Source: Antedon mediterranea
Lineage: Eukaryota > Echinodermata > Crinoidea > Comatulida > Antedonidae
Length of the DNA: 64,000 nt
Reading direction: 5' to 3'
NCBI RefSeq assembly: GCF_964355755.1
Contig: NC_092676.1
Span: 14,242,288 to 14,306,287 of the forward strand
This document shows positions 1 to 13,800 of the stretch, piece after piece (within the stretch, counting starts at the first letter, position 1; every line of letters starts with the position of its first letter). The position numbers were made by a program, and so were the translations under genes. The notes under the pieces were generated by a model that had not been told where the DNA came from, made no database searches, and was given only the letters and a program-made list of their open reading frames with translations.

Positions 1-795
1 ACGGTCTCACGGGCTGACTTGAAAGCTGTATCATTGCCAGAGAGAGGATGGCTAAAAAATTCATCAAAATCTATTAGGCCGTGGGCTGAACACTGAAAAG
101 TGGCTTAGTTTTTTAGTTTCGTGGTGACCCTCTGGCAGCTACCTCATCTTTTGTAGAATTGTTCTACACATATATCATATCATAAAAACCAAACTCGTCA
201 GTGAAAAAAGTTGCACATTAATTAATTAGAACGATTTTAAGATTATTAATTAAAAACATGCGCCCTCTATTGCCAAAATGTAAAACTCCCTATTCTTTTG
301 CATTATACAATATCTATGTTTGCCAATAGAGGGCGCATTTTTATAAATTAAATAAGCTCACAATACTGTACCTGTCTGTATAGTATAAATACAGTAGTAA
401 GACATAGCAGTACCACAGATACTGTATTATATTACATTGGAAGTTGTTGATTTTGTATCAAAACGTTATAAATTATAAAATAGAGTGGAAACGTGATTGA
501 AAAGGATTATTTTATATCAATTTTAAAGAACAAACATAAAGATGATTTTTATGTCAATGTATTGTGTGTATAATAATTGTAAAATACTATAGACAACCTT
601 TATTTATATACTCATCACATTTATTAGAGACTTGGTAACATAAATACTATATACCAAGTTACAATTATCACAAAATTAATAAATTTTACTTGGATATTGC
701 ATATATTATTACAGGATATTCTATTTGGCAAATAATGAAATTAGGTTATCTTTAATGATTCTCTGCTCAATAACATTTTGACAGAAGATGTTATA
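1..795. other. Non-coding, repeat-type DNA at the window start
   Basis: No reading frame here resembles a protein I know. The stretch is AT-rich. It holds one short hairpin-type inverted repeat (258-338, listed separately). It may be intron or 3' flank of the minus-strand zinc-binding ORF that begins just to the right, because that ORF runs toward lower coordinates. Confidence 0.4.
258..338. repeat. Short hairpin MITE-like inverted repeat
   Basis: Positions 258-274 read ATGCGCCCTCTATTGCC and 322-338 carry the reverse complement with one internal difference. About 47 bp lie between the arms. Both arms are followed by AT-rich flanks. The structure fits a tiny non-autonomous TIR element or a foldback sequence; there is no coding content. 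Confidence 0.55.
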
Positions 796-852
796 CTATT
801 GACAGTACAGATCCACTTCTGGGTTTTCAGTTCGACTGTAGCATCTACATAC

Positions 853-1961
853 TCTTGTGTATTTTAAGTAGCACGATCGGTGATACTTAGCTTCAATAGC
901 TACCAAATCTTTATCGTGGATTTTTAGCAGCATTTCTTGATCTTTTTTTAGCGTTGCTGCTGTTTTTAAACATCCTCCATCAATGGTCTCACACTGCACC
1001 AACTTCTCCACTCTGCGCTTTCTTGAAATGTTGTTAGTTGCATATTGTATACGCTTACAAATAATACATATCGGTGGCAACACATGTGCACGATCAACAC
1101 GTGGACGGTCTTCAGGCATCATAGATCGCAAAAGAATCTTGGAAGCTTGTGCTGTGTTGTGTTCATCACCTGCAATTTCCTCAACATTTGGACTAGGTTC
1201 CAAAACTTCTTGTGCTTTGAAAGAATAGTGTTCAATAATTAATATTTATTGCTACAGTGTCTATGTGACCAGATACTAAATTACAATGACAGTTAAAGGA
1301 GTAGGAATGAAACTAAAGGATGAATTTAGGAATAATAAAGGCAAGTTGCCGATGAATGAACACATTTTACCAGTTGAGTACAGTTATACTTTTCACAGAT
1401 ATTTTCTTTTCCTTTCATTTTTATTCGCTTAGATGCCTTGGCAATAGGTGCTTGACATTATTATTATTATATATTCTGAAACTTACCTTTCCACTTTAAG
1501 TACCGTGCTTCAGCTCATTTAATCTTAGTAATATTGCAGAAGTTGAAATAACACTCAGTCAGTGTGGTATCCAGGAATCCCAAATCGATATAAAGCTATA
1601 AGCGAACAATCTAGCATAGTTTTAAAATACAGACAAAGAAAATGCTAACCTTTTTCTTGGCCTAGACGTCAAACTAGCAGTGCTAGTAGGCGGTCCTTCT
1701 TCGTCTTCGTCGGCGGTAGTACTAGGCTACTAGGAGTAGTGGCCTCATATATTCTTCGAACACGAAGGATGATGCAATTTTACTTTCAGGGCAATTCAGA
1801 ACCTTCCAACGTGAGCAGCATTCTTTGAATTTCGCATAACCTTTCCCAGTTAATTTTACTAGTTTTCCTTTGGAATTTGATACGTGCATACAGCAATAAT
1901 CTGGAGTATTTTCCTCATCTTCTTCCTCTAAAAACGTTTGTTTATCATCCGACGCAGCCAT
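853..1961 (-). pseudogene. Broken two-part cysteine/histidine zinc-binding ORF of a multicopy family
   Basis: Two minus-strand segments look like exons of one protein. The upstream part (start codon 1959-1961, readable to about 1740) begins MAASDDKQTFLEEEDEEN, then has a CC pair and the stretch KLVKLTGKGYAKFKECC. The downstream part (about 1228 to 853) has CIIC, VEKLVQCET, KDLVAIEAKYHRSCY, so a C-x2-C followed by H-x3-C pattern that probably binds zinc. A good donor (GTATGT) follows the codons for YTR at 853, and an acceptor-like CAAAG precedes the second part near 1229. An acidic stretch DEDEEGPPTS lies in another frame near 1690, which suggests a frameshift or a missed exon. From memory, similar domain pairs recur in large multicopy 'uncharacterized' proteins of marine invertebrates. 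The function is unknown to me. Later exons, if any, lie below 796. Confidence 0.4.
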
Positions 1962-2205
1962 GTTTCTGTATTGACGCGATGAACCGAGCCACACGGCTGT
2001 GTTAAAACGTTTCTCATTGGATGAGATTGTTTCTCACATATGAGAGGTTAATTGTGATTGGTCCAACCGTTGGTATTTAACTGTTGATTTTTCTTCGTAA
2101 TTTATCGTTTTTTATTAAAACTGTTTATTTACGACGATGGCGAGTTGGTGTTTTATGTTTTAAATTTTATTTTACAACTTTATATATAAAAACTGGGTAG
2201 CTGCC

Positions 2206-2223
2206 AGGGGTGGCACCACGACA
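2206..2223. repeat. hAT-type terminal inverted repeat (one end)
   Basis: CAGGGGTGGCACCACGAC fits the CAGGG-type termini of hAT transposons, and a similar end closes another element at 46503-46518. It sits 3' of the minus-strand transposase fragment at 2391-3197, as the end of such an element should. I did not find the partner end between 3200 and 4300. Confidence 0.45.
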
Positions 2224-2390
2224 AGTCAGGGGGTGTATAAAAATGAAATACAACCTATGCTGGGGGTCAGGGGGCCGGGGGAATTTTTGAGAAATTATAG
2301 GTTGTAAATTGTATAAATATGCCTAATGTAGATAACATTGAACTACGGAATTTTACCAGAGTTCTTGTTTTGTTTTATTTATGTCTGGAC

Positions 2391-3197
2391 CTACCTGTGT
2401 GCGAAGCAGTGAACCGCTACTGTAGATGGTTGATCTTGTTGTAATAAAGCTATAAGGCCATTGCGATGGCCTGTCATCACAGCAGCTCCATCTCCCAGTG
2501 CCACTAATTTCTGATTGTAAATTTCCCATGGCCGTTGAAGATTTTCATTAAAAGTGTGCTTTATTGCATCGTATATGGAAGGCGCGTCTGGTCTTTCCAC
2601 GTGTACACACGCCGCAAATTTTACATTAAGCACCCCTTGGTTCTTATAACGGACGTATATTAGTTCTTGTTCTTTAATTGATGAGTCGGTTGACCCATCA
2701 GACAAAATAGCCAGGTAGCTTGCGGTATCAAGATCATTTGACAATTTTTGTCTTTCAACCTGGGCTATTGCATCGGCGAATACTTTTGCCGTTGAATGGT
2801 TTGTGTATGTGTTGTCCAAACCTTTAGCCCTATCTAATTTGCATTGCCATTCATAGTCAGTAAACGGCCTGTTATGCATTGCCAGAGAATGGCAAGTACG
2901 AAACAAAATTGACAGCTTATGGACTACTTTTTTATTCAAATCTAAAATTATTTTGTGGCCTTGAGTATGATGTGGCTGTTCTTTAGCCTTCACGAGCGCT
3001 TTCGCTTTTGCGTGTGTTGCCGATGATTCGTGAAGTTTTATGGATTCAAGTTTTAAGGCACTGGAACCTTCATAAAAAGTGTTCCTTACTTTAACGCTTG
3101 GATCTATATCCGCTCCATCGAAGCATGTCCGACAAGACATGGTACCGGACAAATCGTTGTGAAAAAGCCATGGTCGGCCATGTTGCCATGCTGGCAA
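2391..3197 (-). pseudogene. hAT-superfamily transposase fragment (ZNF862/DUF4371-like)
   Basis: About 268 codons are open. The N-terminal part has a TTF/BED-type zinc finger: RPWLFHNDLSG, MSCRTC, and later KLHESSATHAKA, giving the expected C-x2-C then H-x4-H spacing. The middle has YLAILSDGSTDSS, which matches the first strands of the RNase H-like fold of hAT-derived proteins. The end is GDGAAVMTGHRNG followed by AVHCFAHR, a very typical block of the ZNF862/DUF4371 group. The frame then hits TAG inside a good donor (CACAG|GTAGGT at about 2392). Only about 185 bp separate this from the probable terminal repeat at 2206, so the C-terminal half of the transposase is missing. The upstream end is also closed by a TGA in frame. 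I read it as an internally deleted, non-functional copy. A domesticated host exon is possible but less likely. Confidence 0.6.
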
Positions 3198-3199
3198 AA

Positions 3200-5391
3200 A
3201 CTTTCTCTTTCATCCTTCTTTTTCGTACTTTCTTTGTGATTCCAACGTTTCTTCTTTAGTTTTGGTTTTTTTTTTCAGGCGGCGGAGAGCAATTTGCAAT
3301 AAACTTTCACATTATGACTCGCAATAAAAAAATGTAAAATATTTTGAAAGAGAGATTTTTTTAAACTTTTGACCAACGAAGATATCAAATGGCCAGAAAA
3401 GAAAGAAAACGTTTATTGCGTCATCCGGCCTATTATGACCATATATAAGGACGCTTTATATTATATTTATGATTAACGCATATGGAAACACGTTGTTTTG
3501 TCTATATGCGCAATAAAAAAAACGCGAGCTTCGAATTTGCAACGCAGAGAGCGAAATCGATACCAACTGCCGCACATACAACGACCGATGACCCGGCCGG
3601 AAGGAATCATTGTAATTCAATAGCGCCGCTCTCTACGCGCATGTGACGTGTAGAGCAGTGACGCTATTTTATATTATTTACTTTGATACCACCACCCCAT
3701 ACCGTCAACGTCCGACACGAAAAGCAACTTTTTTTGGCCGGGGACGTGAAAATTCCCAACCTATCAGAGCTCAAGATCAATTGACGTATGACGACGAACG
3801 TTACTGATTCGCCTAGATTTCATTTTTAGTGGAACTCTACTCACGTGGTGCGTACGTAACACACAGTGTACACACCACCCATCCTCACATGTCACGCACA
3901 CACAGTGTCTACAGCAGTTACAACAACTTAACCAAGCAATAATAATTTCGGATATGTTTTATTGTTAATGCTAGTGTGATCAATCAAGCATGCAAGCACC
4001 TGTCAGGCCGGCATAAATTATTTGTCCCCGACAAAACTTCATTGTGTCGGCGGTAAGCTAGGCTATTATGGTTTATTATAACTTTAGCCTAGCTAGGCCT
4101 AGGCCTGTTAATACTGTAATATTAATAAGGTAGGCCAGGGTCAGACGGCGGATTACGGAGGTCGCCAAACGGGTTGACCTATACTAAACTGATACTCGCC
4201 CTTAGTAAATAAAGGTCGCCACTGGCGACCGCTAATTTTCAGCCCTGTTTTACTAAAAAAAATATTTTGACTTTTGCCAAATGGCTAAACAAAATGAAAT
4301 GTTAGTGCTACCCCAGGTTAATGATAGCGCTTACAATGTTCAATTTATCATTCTGCTAGTGTTAAAAGATAGAAGGCCATTTCAAAAGCCGGTAATGATC
4401 TTGTACAATGGCTGTCAATGCTAAAAATACCCGCGCACAATAATACAAGGATACTTCGCATTTACCTACATGTATCTCCTTCTACAAAAATTGTTTTTAA
4501 TTTAAAAACCGGTTAAACATCATAATGTTGAAGAAAGACCAAATTTATTTAAAAAAATACTATTTTAATACTTTTAATACTTTTATACAAGCGTATTGAT
4601 TGGCAATGAATGGAACATTTTAATTTCTCTGTCAATTCCCTTAGGCGTAATAAATCAGTGCCCAACAAAAACCAGTCCCAGTTTTTTTTACGGATATTGA
4701 GCTAGCGTTTTTGGCCGCCGTCTATACAATCAACTTTATTAGTGCACTTCCTACACCACCATCATGCTCCCCGCAAATACTCGTATCGTTGTAAAGCCAG
4801 TACTTCTGTTATTTCAATATATAACACTGAAATTGCTTGGTGACAATTATATTAGCCTACAGAATTACACTGTGTTTGTATTCATTCGCTCAGCGTACAT
4901 TTTTACAATTTCCAGTTATTTTCCTGTATTAGTAGGTTTTATAGTAGGACGTAAAGTTGTATTCGTATTAAGAACAAATTGCATTAAATCTCAATTCTCA
5001 ATGGTTTAGAAAGTGTGTTCATACATTCCTGGGCACAATTAACAACTAAATAACATTCTATCATCTTTGTAATTGTGTGTGGAGTGCCTTGCATTCACTT
5101 TGACAATTTTTGTATCATCAAAGCTTTATATATTCGAGAACCATCCGTGGGCACGTACTAGAGGGTATGCGAGCGTACCATCTAGTCCAATGTATATTTC
5201 AATCTAGATTAGTTTGTAACCTTTTGAGTTTTATTTTTCTTTTATCTCATTTCTGTTAATTTCCTTTTTTCCCCACTTCACAATGCATGGCCTTAATGAA
5301 AAACACCCATACGAATGAAGTGTTTTGTGTGAGAAAATAAAGTATATTAATTATTATTAGGTATTTTTAACATAACCAATTTTTATTTTAG
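3200..5391. other. Gap before the first visible SUPT5H exon
   Basis: The start exon(s) of SUPT5H should lie here or further left, but I could not find a convincing acidic N-terminal exon with a donor in the right phase (phase 0 into 5392). The open frame at 4764-5009 has no features of SPT5 and no usable splice context. The rest is AT-rich with scattered AGGCCTAG palindromes. Confidence 0.4.
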
Positions 5392-8300
5392 GGAGATTTT
5401 GGAAGTGATGAGGATGAAGATGATTATGATTCAGATGATGATGATGAAGGAAAGCACAAACGACCAAAAACTGGAGCATCTAAATTCATTATAGAAGAAG
5501 CAGGTACAGAAAGAAAATACTCATTCTACAGTAGATAGGGCTTACACTGTAAAAATGTAATCCCACCTTGGGTTAGTGATACACCAACGTCTAGGCAACA
5601 CAAAATAAATGCAAACCCATTATACTCCATGTTAATGTCATAGGTATATTCAAGTATTACGACTAGACTAGAAGTATTGTTCATAGCCTACGATGTATTG
5701 TTATGATAATTTTCTACGCGTCGATCGTACAGTACAGAAAGAAAATACTGCAACTTTACCTACGAAGTAGCTTCGTAGATAGAATGTAAGCTACATTGTT
5801 GGCTTCATAGGTTCCATTGTTTGGCTTCGTAACCTCAATAAACAACTTTCCATGAGCTACATTCTGAACTTCGTAGTGAGTTTGTAACCTAAATAAACAA
5901 CCCTACGATGTTCTTAGTGAAGTAAGAAAAGAGTGAAATTAATGTGTTAAATTTAACTGGCGGAGGACTAAGTTGTAAATTACTAAAAAAGTATATAATA
6001 TTTGTAATCGTAATCGTTTGCTTCGTGCTTGTTTACCTACTTAATGGAAATTAAATGTGATACTCTCTGCTTTACCACAACCTCACATGTTTTTTCTCAC
6101 ATGTTCTCAGTACTGGAGGGTGGCTGACGACGAAAAACGGTAATTAAGATCGTGTACCTGGATTGAACTGCTCGCATGTTTGTTCCCCTCCAATTTCTGG
6201 TCCGGCCTTTTTCTTTACACATGTCGTAATCATTTTAAAAGGCCCATGTTAATGTGGAATATATATTTATTTTGCATTTTGTTGGTGTCCTAGCCTAGGT
6301 GTCGTTTTTATAATTCGCTAACCCAAGGTAGGATTAAATAATTTATAGTGCAGGCCGCCGAAACTAGGCTAGGCCTAGCCTCAACTCTCTCTGCGTGAGC
6401 TGAGATCCACGGGCCCTATGTCGTCTCGTCAGCGGATTTCTGTCCAAATTAACCGATGCGTACAGGGCGGCTACAAAAATTGATGTCTATCTTTAGATAG
6501 GAATTTAATTAGCAAACAATACGTTGTTTGTTTGCGTTGTCCATGCTTCTAAAGGCGATGACAATGGTGTTTACTAACCCTACGAACCACCCTACTACGA
6601 TCGACGCGTAGATAATTATAAATTTCCCACAATGTAAACGTACAGACACGATCCAACACAGGTGAACCTCAATGAACTAGGATAACTTATAAAAATAATC
6701 CAGAAACGATGCCAACAAAAAAGATCTTAAACAATTCATTCTAAACATGCACAAAGTAAACAATTATGATTAAAAAATAGTAATTTACAACTTAGTCCTC
6801 TGCCAGTCAAAATTTTCACACCTTGTTAATTCACTAAAAACACCGTAGGGTTGTTTGTTAAGGTTACGAATTCTGTATGAACTTCAGAACGTAGCTCATT
6901 GAAAGATTTTTATTGAGGTTACAAAGCCAAAACAATGTAACCTACATGATTTTTGCAACAAAAAAAAAGAAAAATTGAAATTGCGATATCTCGAAAATTG
7001 AAAGAGGTATGGTTTAACTGATTGGGTGATCTGAGATGGAATGACTTTATATTTGCCGTTGCATACATAAACATGTACGAAGAAACCGATTACTGAATTT
7101 AACCTAATTAAAATATTACATACTGTAATTCTGTTATTTGTTGAAAAAGTCATTTGCAACTTGGTCCTCTGCTAGTCAAAATTAATTTGTTAATTGTTAA
7201 CATGTTGTAGGGTTGTTTAAGGTTACTTTAAGTTATTTATTGAGGATACATAACGTAGTCAAGAACAAAGCCAGCTCGTGGGAAAAGTTTCACTATTTTA
7301 TTTCTGTATGTGTCCTGAATCTTTTTGCCTAGAAAAATGGTTTGATTTAAAACCATAACTGAGATTCACAGCCTTTGTCTCACCAAATTAAAAACAAGCA
7401 GTTGCTGCTTAATCCGTCCCATAAAACACATCCTGTGAAGTTTTATTTTCAGTAAAACAATTAGCTCTAACATTTTTAAATAAATTTGCAGTACTGTAGG
7501 TTCTAATACCTGTAATATTTATAAATAACCCCTGGGCAAAAAGGGAATACCTGAACATGAACTTCTTGTTTAAATGGAAATACAGAAAACATCTTCAACC
7601 GTGTTGCATCTAAATACTGTTTTCCTATAAATCAAAATCTGCAGTAAAAAACTATGTTATTTAGATTTGAGATCAATTATCAATTATGAAAATGTTCTTG
7701 ACATTGCTTGCAGACTCTGAATTTGATTCAGGTGATTCTAGCAATATTCATACTTTTTATTTCTGTGAAAGTGTAAGAATTTCCCTAATAATAACTAAGC
7801 ATTATAACAAAAAAGATAGGGATCTTAATGTACTGTACTATGTATTTATTATTGTTTTAAAGATGTTGACAAAGATGACAGAGGAGAAGAGGATGAACTG
7901 GAATGGGAAGCTGGAGCTGAAGACTATATTGATAAGAATTTCATTGAAAATGATTCAGAAAGACATGGTGCTCAAAGGCTACATCAATTGTTCAAGTACT
8001 AACAAAAAAACTGTCTTTAATATGGAAATGATATTAACTCCAACTAAATACAATGCCACCTCCCTTTCCCCCCCCCCCCCCCCTCATTGCATTGTATTTG
8101 GTTAAATTTATATCATTTCCATTACCAAATTTTGATTTAATACTAGTTTTTAGTGCTTTTAACATGAAAATAGCTTTCATTTGCATATTGCTGCTGATGT
8201 GCATATTTGTAAATCTGTGGTTGTTGTAAGTTATTTTCTATAGGCCTGTTGATCCATCACTGTTGCTTTTATTCCAATCTCAGCATTTCATAGTTTTTAT

Positions 8301-10801
8301 TTTCCGAATTTTGCTCCCTTTTAGTTACTGCTTCCACTGCATACTGTTTTTTAAACAAGCACAAATGTGCAATACTCGGGGTACAGCAAAAGAAGCTGTA
8401 TTGACGTCATAAGACAGGATTTAACGTCACGTACACATCAATAACCTCGCTACCAAATATAGTAATATTATATAATAATAAATATATTCCGAAAAGTTAC
8501 GTCACATAACCGGAAATGGCATAATTACGAAATTATGAAATCTCAAAGTGATTTTCTTTTCAAAGATACCAAACACGTCCATAATCCAAAGATTTTTGTA
8601 AACCGGAAGTGACGTCACATAACCGGAAATGACATTATTTTGGGGTGAAATTAATCAAGTCACATCTACATTTGTAATGCAATGATTTCTCATTTATATC
8701 GAAATTGATTATATGCAACGTATACAAATAATTCCTGAAATTATGTTGTTTTGGCAAATTGTTCTGAATTTTTTGCTATTTCCGGGAGCAGAAGTGATGT
8801 CACAATATCATAATTGGTTTACTGTATATATTATTCTCCAAGTCAAGACCTTTGAAATGACACCAAACACGGCTATATTATAAAGAAAATCGTTTGGCAC
8901 CAAGGTACCATCTTCGAGACGTCATATGGCTGCATCCAGTTTGAAATTAAAAAATCCGGCTCTATAGCTTTGAGGACATGTCCCTGTAGTATACCCATGC
9001 CAAATCCCAGCTCAATACTACAATAAATAAGGGAGGAGTAGTACTTTATAAACGCACTTTTTTCGATTGGTACCATGTTAATGGCGTCATAATTCTGAAT
9101 CCGGTTGAAGTACGAAAATTTTCTCTCTATAGCTTTGTTCACCTATACCCTAGTATATGCATGCCATGTTTCAGAGCCGTCAGAACTAGTAGGACTTGAA
9201 AGTTGGCTCAATAGTGTCCAGATGGAAGAAGAGGAGAAGATGAGAGAGTCCTAGACTCGGGTACCCCGAGTAAAAAAATGCTTTTGTATACCTGGTGTTG
9301 GAGGCCCAACAGAGTTGTCCAAAACTGTGTCTACAGTTTTTATTTCTTTTTTACAGATGAGAATAAGATTTAACCACTGTTTACTGTTGATATTAAGAGA
9401 AAATAGGGACTACGATTACGAATATCCTATGTTCGCTAGAGCGTAAAATCATATTAGTTACGCACACCCTTCGCGTAGATGACGACATGCTTACTACAGT
9501 GCTAGCTACTACTAGCAAATATTAGGGCTAGTCTAGGGGCCCACCTAGATATTAATACCAGTAGTAGGCTACTTACTAGCTATGGTTGTATTGTCTTGAG
9601 TGTATGGCCTAGCTAGAACAGCAGTATCTCTCTCTTCCTCCCTTGCGGGGCCCTTTTGAATCTTTTGGCTCTGGTGATAAAGCATTGGCCTTCCTAGCTG
9701 GGAGCCTCGCATTTAAACGCTGCGCAAAACGTGATTGCTTTTAACACAACCATTTTAACCCACAAATGTTATTTCGTTAAACAATTTAATTATAAGTTCA
9801 AATGTTATTTACCGTATATGTCTGTGTACAAGACGCACTTTTGACACGCAAATTAGCCTTTTAAAAATAGTGTACTACTCTGCAATGTTGGCCTAGCTAG
9901 TTACTCTAGCCTGTCTAATCATGGTTGATCACCACATTGTGGTAAAAAGCTTATGGAAATAGGAAAGATTTTTATATACCGTACATGATATTCCTGGTTC
10001 ATTATCAGCCCCCCAAGAAAATGAACATCATTTGGATTGATTTTATATAATGGTCATACACACAATAACAAGGTATATATTTAAATAATATGAAATTAAA
10101 CTCATTTAAATAGACGTAGGCTAGCTTTACCACACAGTGCATCGTAACTGGAAAAATGTTCCCTTTTCATGGAACGTTGACTTGAAGTAGAGACTCATTA
10201 CAATGTAATAAAGGCAATCAAACAACATTATATCATTTGATTCTAATAAATATGTCTGAAATATTATTGTTTTATTATTAAAATACCATTGTTTTGATTG
10301 TAAAATGGTTAAATTTCGGCCTAGAAATAAGTGTGTCTTATACATCGACTACATAAAAAATACTAATATTTTAGTCTCCGTTACGGGTGCGTCTTATACA
10401 CAGGTGCGACATGTACACTTAAATATACGGTAGAGTTTCGAAAATTCTACTATTAAGTTTAATTTGAACTGTATAATTTAAGGTTATATGTACCTTATTT
10501 CTAGTTGAACGGGAAAATGGCAATTGTATCGTCCTCAAAAAGTGAAGACGACATAATTTCACGCTAAGCTCTGCCAACTTGGTTAATGCTCATTCATAAA
10601 TTATTCATGAGCACCGTCCTGTGACTTTCTGTCCTGTTTCGTAAAGTCCCTATTGTTTTTAAATTATAGTCAAGAAGATGAGGAGAATCTTGAAGAATAC
10701 TATAGGAATCGGTATCAAACCTCATTTAGCAGCAGACAGTACGTTGATGAGGATGAGTTGCCAGATGAAATTACTCAACAGGGACTGCAACCAGGTGTCA
10801 A
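5392..10801 (+). CDS. SUPT5H: SUPT5H visible exons 1-3: acidic N-terminal region
   Basis: The first visible exon (5392-5503) starts in phase 0. It encodes a run of Asp and Glu, then a basic patch ([17 protein letters not shown]) that matches the known SPT5 transition from the acidic tail to the conserved 'FI..EA' motif. Exon 7863-7995 continues with [16 protein letters not shown] and [12 protein letters not shown]. Exon 10670-10801 gives [12 protein letters not shown] and ends [13 protein letters not shown]. In SPT5 this region is flexible and lies before the NGN domain. The 7863-7995 exon is hidden inside a longer open frame starting at 7686; the acceptor TTTTAAAG at 7861 and the phase match fix the true border. 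Confidence 0.92.
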
Positions 10802-13800
10802 GTAAGTTTAAGAAATACTTGTTCTCTATTTATTTCTTGTACTAGGTGACCTCTTCAGTAGTAGCCCAATGTACTGTACTATAAACAGCACACCCCTAAT
10901 CTTTTCGAATAATGTACCAAGTTATTATTGTGCACATGAGCAGTAATATATGGGGCTTTACATTCAGATACAAGTCTCTCTTTTGCTCTCCATCGTGTCC
11001 ATGTTACTTACGTTCTAATCTGAAAACATATCGGGGACAGATTGATATAAGCGGTCTATAGTATAAACAATCTTAGCGCTTAGCTATAATTGTGACGTAG
11101 CAAGTAGTCTTTATTATAGGCCATTGCTATACCGCAGTCTAACCTGTAAGCTTTTACATATTATTTATCTTGAAAGACAACCAATTGAGCGAGTTTTAAG
11201 TGTTAAATCAAATAATAACGATGACTTTATTCTTATATAGGCCTAGAATAGATTTTCTTGCGTAGAAATGTACGTACTGTTATGCGATTTGAACTTATTT
11301 GGTATTCTACATGTAAAGTATGCCCTCAATTTGTTACTTTATGCGGTCTTAGTTAAGACTGTTTTATAGCAATGGTCTAACAGGGGTGGCTTTAGTAAGA
11401 CCGTCTGATCTGATAAAGCCGGCTTTAATCGGGGAGTTAGGACCATCAGTTAAGACTGTTTTATAGCAGTTTGCCCCAGGATAGATATATTTGCAGGATT
11501 CTTACCAGCATGTCAAGGTGGTAGCATATTTGTATTTTGTTCACTATTATAGAGACCCAAATTTATGGATGGTGAAATGTCGTATTGGAGAGGAGAAAGC
11601 TACAGCCATTCAGATGATGAGAAAGTATATGGCTTTCCAGTATAAGGATGAGGTAAGTAAAATTTCCAGTATTACCCTTTGCAAAAAAACCGTATACGAA
11701 CGTATACGATTTACATACGTTTCGTATATGTTTCGTATAGGAAGTCCACTTCGTATACGAAACGTATACGTCAATTCGGAAGTTCCTGCCCGCATAATAA
11801 ACATATACGAACCGTATACGATCATTTATAAACAATTTCCTAATTATACGCTCCGTATACGATCCGTATACGACGACGCGTGTATACAAACTGCATCGTA
11901 TTACCAAGCGAAAAGGGACTCCCTCTTTTTACAAGACGACGATAGCATACGTTTACGATCGCAGGAGCATACGTTTACGATCGCAGGAGCATCTTGACTT
12001 CAATAATTAATGTACAATTTGGGGGTTTTCCAGTCGGTATATGTACATTAAATTCCCTATGATGATTTAGTTCATAGTTTTCGCGAATGAAAATTTGGTG
12101 CTGTATTTTACTAGACGTTGTTTTTCTAGCAAGCATAAAAACCCACCCAGGCTGTTCTGCCTTGCTTATCCCCTCTGCTATTTCTTTACCTTTTGTATGT
12201 TCCATTAATAAGTGAATCACACAAAATGTGCTGTTATTAATTTGAAAGTGCTTTAAATAATATTAATGTACTTGGAAATAAATAAGTAAATAGTAAATTG
12301 GGCCCGCAGTATATTAAATTTAAAACGAGTAAGTAAAATCCATAAATTACGATTTAATAAAAATGTAGAATACATGTGGCTCCCTATTATATATATGGAA
12401 TGATCCAAATAAATTCGCCCAAAACGTGCCTGTGTTATGTGCGCTGCATACATGCATCACATGGATGGATCAGATTTCATTCATTTTCAATCATCATTGT
12501 TGATTTTTTGGCTACGGGTTTTGACTCACCATTAAAAAAAAAAAAAAAATGGGATGTAGGCCTAGTTACAGTAGGCCCAGGTAGATAGTAAATTCGATGA
12601 CTTCTAGCTAGCTAGGCTATAGGCATATTGTAATTGTATATATCGAATATGCAGTATACTATATAGCTACTGCAGCAGCTCTAGTAAACTAAGAGTTAAC
12701 TAGGCCTGGGGAAAATACGCCAAGGAAAAGAGTCTGTGGTACACTCATTGTGAAAATAAGCTACCTAGCTTTCCCCCATATATTAGATTTGGTTATATTG
12801 TATTATTTTAATAACCTACTCTAGCTAGTAGTATATCAACAACGGTGAAATGGAAATACGATGCATTATGGATATCATCGTTGCAGATTTAGGGGGTGCG
12901 AACAAAACATTCAACAGCCAGAAATACAAAAAAGAAGCGCCGACGTTTTTATTTAGAGCATTTTACTATTTTAGGCATACAGAACTAATTGCTGTAAATT
13001 TCCTAGAGTTGTCACTGATAAATACAATTTAACATAACCTACATATAACTTAAAAAATCCAAATGATAAATTGTACGCGAACGCAGTAAAACCAACCAGT
13101 TAAATGTTTGTTAAATAATTATTTTACATCTCCCTGGTAAAATGGTACCCTACGCCCCCATTTTTATGCCTCCATCATTGATAATCCCCCTCTGTACACA
13201 CGCCTGCCGGCTATTTGTTTATCATTTTAATGAATGTAGTACGAGTCTAACTCCAAATAAAGATAGAACACATTTTAAGAATTCAAAGTGTTGATCTTTT
13301 TTAAGAATCTGATATATACCATGAATCATCTTTTTACATAATATACAGCATAAGCATGTACAATCTAATTTAATTGTCACACAATTGAATTAACAAAGGA
13401 CAAGAATTTCAAATAAACTGTTACAAATAAACAATTATTAATGAAATAGTTGGGGTATTGTTGGGTCCATGGGAAATCAACAATGTTTAGTAGACTTATT
13501 TAATTTGTTATTTAAAGTTGAGGGTAGTTATTTTTTAAACAAATATTGGAATACCATGAAAATCAGGCCCGTAGCCAGGGGGGGTTTTTATGGTTCGGGC
13601 GAACCCCTCCTTTACAGCGAACCCCCCTTAACCGACTGCGAACCCCCATCCCCGACATGCCCAATACCTCGCCCTCATCTCCGAAAACCAAATACGTGCC
13701 CCACAGTACAAAAAGTTGTTCGTAAATTAAAAAATTCGTAAACTCGTTCGGAATAACTCATACAGTACCTTCTTCCCTGTATGAGCATACTTCGAGTGAT

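Noticed and set aside
4764-5009. An 81-codon frame that might be the SUPT5H start exon
   Set aside because: Hydrophobic, with no acidic SPT5 N-terminus, and no donor in phase 0 before 5392.
7686-8105. A 139-codon plus-strand frame as a separate gene
   Set aside because: It overlaps the SUPT5H exon 7863-7995 in a different frame and the remainder is intron with a poly-C run.
11689-11980. A CRISPR-like array
   Set aside because: The repeated CGTATACG words are short palindromes without regular spacers, next to a transposon end, in a eukaryotic intron.
11491-11997. A 168-codon plus-strand open frame
   Set aside because: Only 11553-11652 is coding (a SUPT5H exon). The rest is intron plus the CGTATACG element end, which gives long open frames on both strands.
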